Shown here piece by piece: positions 62,701 through 64,000 of a stretch of 64,000 nucleotides of DNA; within the stretch, counting starts at the first letter, position 1, and each line of letters opens with the position of its first letter. The stretch covers positions 4,671,769-4,735,768 of the forward strand of contig CM043801.1 in assembly GCA_023974075.1 (NCBI GenBank). The letters run 5' to 3'. The notes beneath the pieces were generated by a model. It saw only the letters and a list, made by a program, of their open reading frames with translations, searched no databases and was not told the DNA's origin. The DNA is from Chaenocephalus aceratus (taxonomy: Eukaryota > Chordata > Actinopteri > Perciformes > Channichthyidae). The position numbers and the translations under genes are program-made.

Positions 62701-64000
62701 TAAAAAAAGAATACAACACCATCAATAATAAAGAGAACTGAGCTATTATGCTAAACATTATAACCACCAGACTTTTGCACTGTAGCAACACCAGGTTTGA
62801 CCAAACTGGAGGTTTGACATATTCTATCCAGCCTGGAAACTCTCAGTTCAAAGCAAACACTTGAAACAAGAAAGTTAGTATCGTAAGTGTCAGTAAAACC
62901 CGTAACATCTAGGTTAAAGGTCAGCAAGTAGAAACTCCCAGAACATATCTGAAGATGTGATGATGATTTTCGGAGGGTTTTGGCAGAGGAAGTAAGATTT
63001 TAATTAACACGCTACCGTGCTGCTGTAGTTTGGGATGGAGGGGCAGATTGCTCTAGTTTCGGCTGATCAAAAACAAGGACACAACCAGAAACAGATGCAT
63101 AGAGAAACACAGACAGACAAACAGTCAATACTCTTTTTACCAAGCCATTCTGAGAGTCATTCTATTGATGGGTTCGGTCTATTAACTGGGTTTATCGATG
63201 TCTTACAGCTCCTGCAGGTCCACAGCAGCAGGGCCACAAAACACTCACACAAAGGACACACAAAGTGGATTACGAGTTAATACATTTATTTTGTTGGACA
63301 ACACACAGACTTTTTACTCCCTAGCAATTTAAGTGACCCATCTTTCTTTACCTCTTCCCTTCCCTCAGACACACTGGTAGTTTGTGGGCTTAAGCACATT
63401 AATCAATTGTCTCAGCTCAGTGTTTTACTGGCCGGACTGTCTCAGTTTGTCAACACAATAACAAACACAGGTCAGTGCCAAATCCTCCACAAGCCTTTAG
63501 GCCCTGTTCCATTGTGTCATTAAGCCGGTCATAAATCAATACTATTATCCGGCCTGTGTTTATTAGCTGATATAAATCCATACTCATTTCTCTGTGCTGC
63601 TAGCAGCTCCATCATTATTCAGACAGTGACACGCAGGAGGGTGACTCGGTGCTCACAATGTAGCTGCAGCTCAATGTTAATGAGCAACATTCAAATGGAG
63701 TTTGACAGAGGCAGGTAAGCCTGTTCATCGATTTTGTTTCAAGTTGTTTTGACTTATAAATAGGAAACTGCAACTTACAACATAAAAACTAGGCAAAAAA
63801 GTGTGGAGCTCCGTTTCCCCTCAAAAACAAAGCACTGAATCTCACTCATTTTTCCCTACCTAACTACAATCTGTTGAAAAGGTCATGTTTACCTTGAACA
63901 ACACCTCAGAGTAGCCTTTTTTTAAATGAAATAATGTAAATGTAAACACAACTAGAAATGCATTTCCTGCAGAAAATGCGTGTGAATGCTGTAAACTGTG
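62701..64000. other. No gene or repeat recognised
   Basis: Mixed sequence with short frames only. A weak splice-like context (GGCAGGTAAGC at 63711) has no exon support. Confidence 0.4.

Noticed and set aside
62339..64000. Full TTAA element to the window's end
   Set aside because: No matching right end is visible, so only the left end is claimed.

Overview
The window looks like a piece of a teleost fish nuclear genome, of perch or cichlid type rather than a bacterium or virus. The evidence is the mix of repeat families: Tc1/mariner, many hAT elements with 8-bp target duplications, PIF/Harbinger, TTAA-target elements, L2-type LINEs with a tRNA-derived SINE, a Ngaro-type tyrosine-recombinase retrotransposon and a class I-like endogenous retrovirus, plus long GT/TTC microsatellites and spliced transposon genes. 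I recognise no complete host gene. Two short stretches could be host exons: 25477-25629 on the minus strand, and 46346-46470 with a possible leader at 45751-45846 on the plus strand.

Layout. 1-5.1 kb: a hAT element with an exact target duplication, then a crowded patch of four Harbinger ends carrying two copies of a MADF exon. 5.5-10.7 kb: an old hAT element split by a 2.9-kb hAT element with a nearly whole but broken transposase, then a Charlie-like hAT element. 11.3-16 kb: one copy of a segment that recurs at 44.9-45.7 kb, carrying a 7-bp-target transposon, followed by a minus-strand L2 LINE that is itself split by another transposon and a second L2 piece. 17-20.4 kb: a SINE and two hAT elements. 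20.4-25.1 kb: direct repeats, then a hAT element split by an unclassified insertion very rich in the palindrome GTTCATGAAC. 25-31 kb: sparse sequence, a hAT element, a 221-bp satellite and LINE tails. 31-35.5 kb: nested transposons and a two-gene Harbinger element (MADF-BESS protein on plus, HARBI1-like transposase on minus). 35.8-37.2 kb: layered hAT elements. 39-45 kb: a 36-bp minisatellite and a retroviral pol region. 46.5-50 kb: a foldback element and a Tc1 element split by a TTAA element. 52-58.3 kb: the Ngaro-type element with split direct repeats, invaded by Harbinger and hAT elements. 59.5-60.8 kb: one TTAA foldback inside another. The last 3 kb hold little that I can name.

The genes do not form a host pathway. 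They are independent transposition modules: hAT transposases with BED fingers, a Harbinger DNA-binding protein with its DDE transposase, a Tc1 DD34E transposase, LINE reverse transcriptases with a SINE that shares their tail, a YR-retrotransposon gag/RT/recombinase set, and a retroviral protease-RT-RNase H-integrase. Almost all are broken by frameshifts, stops or deletions. The order of insertion can be read directly from target duplications at thirteen or more sites.
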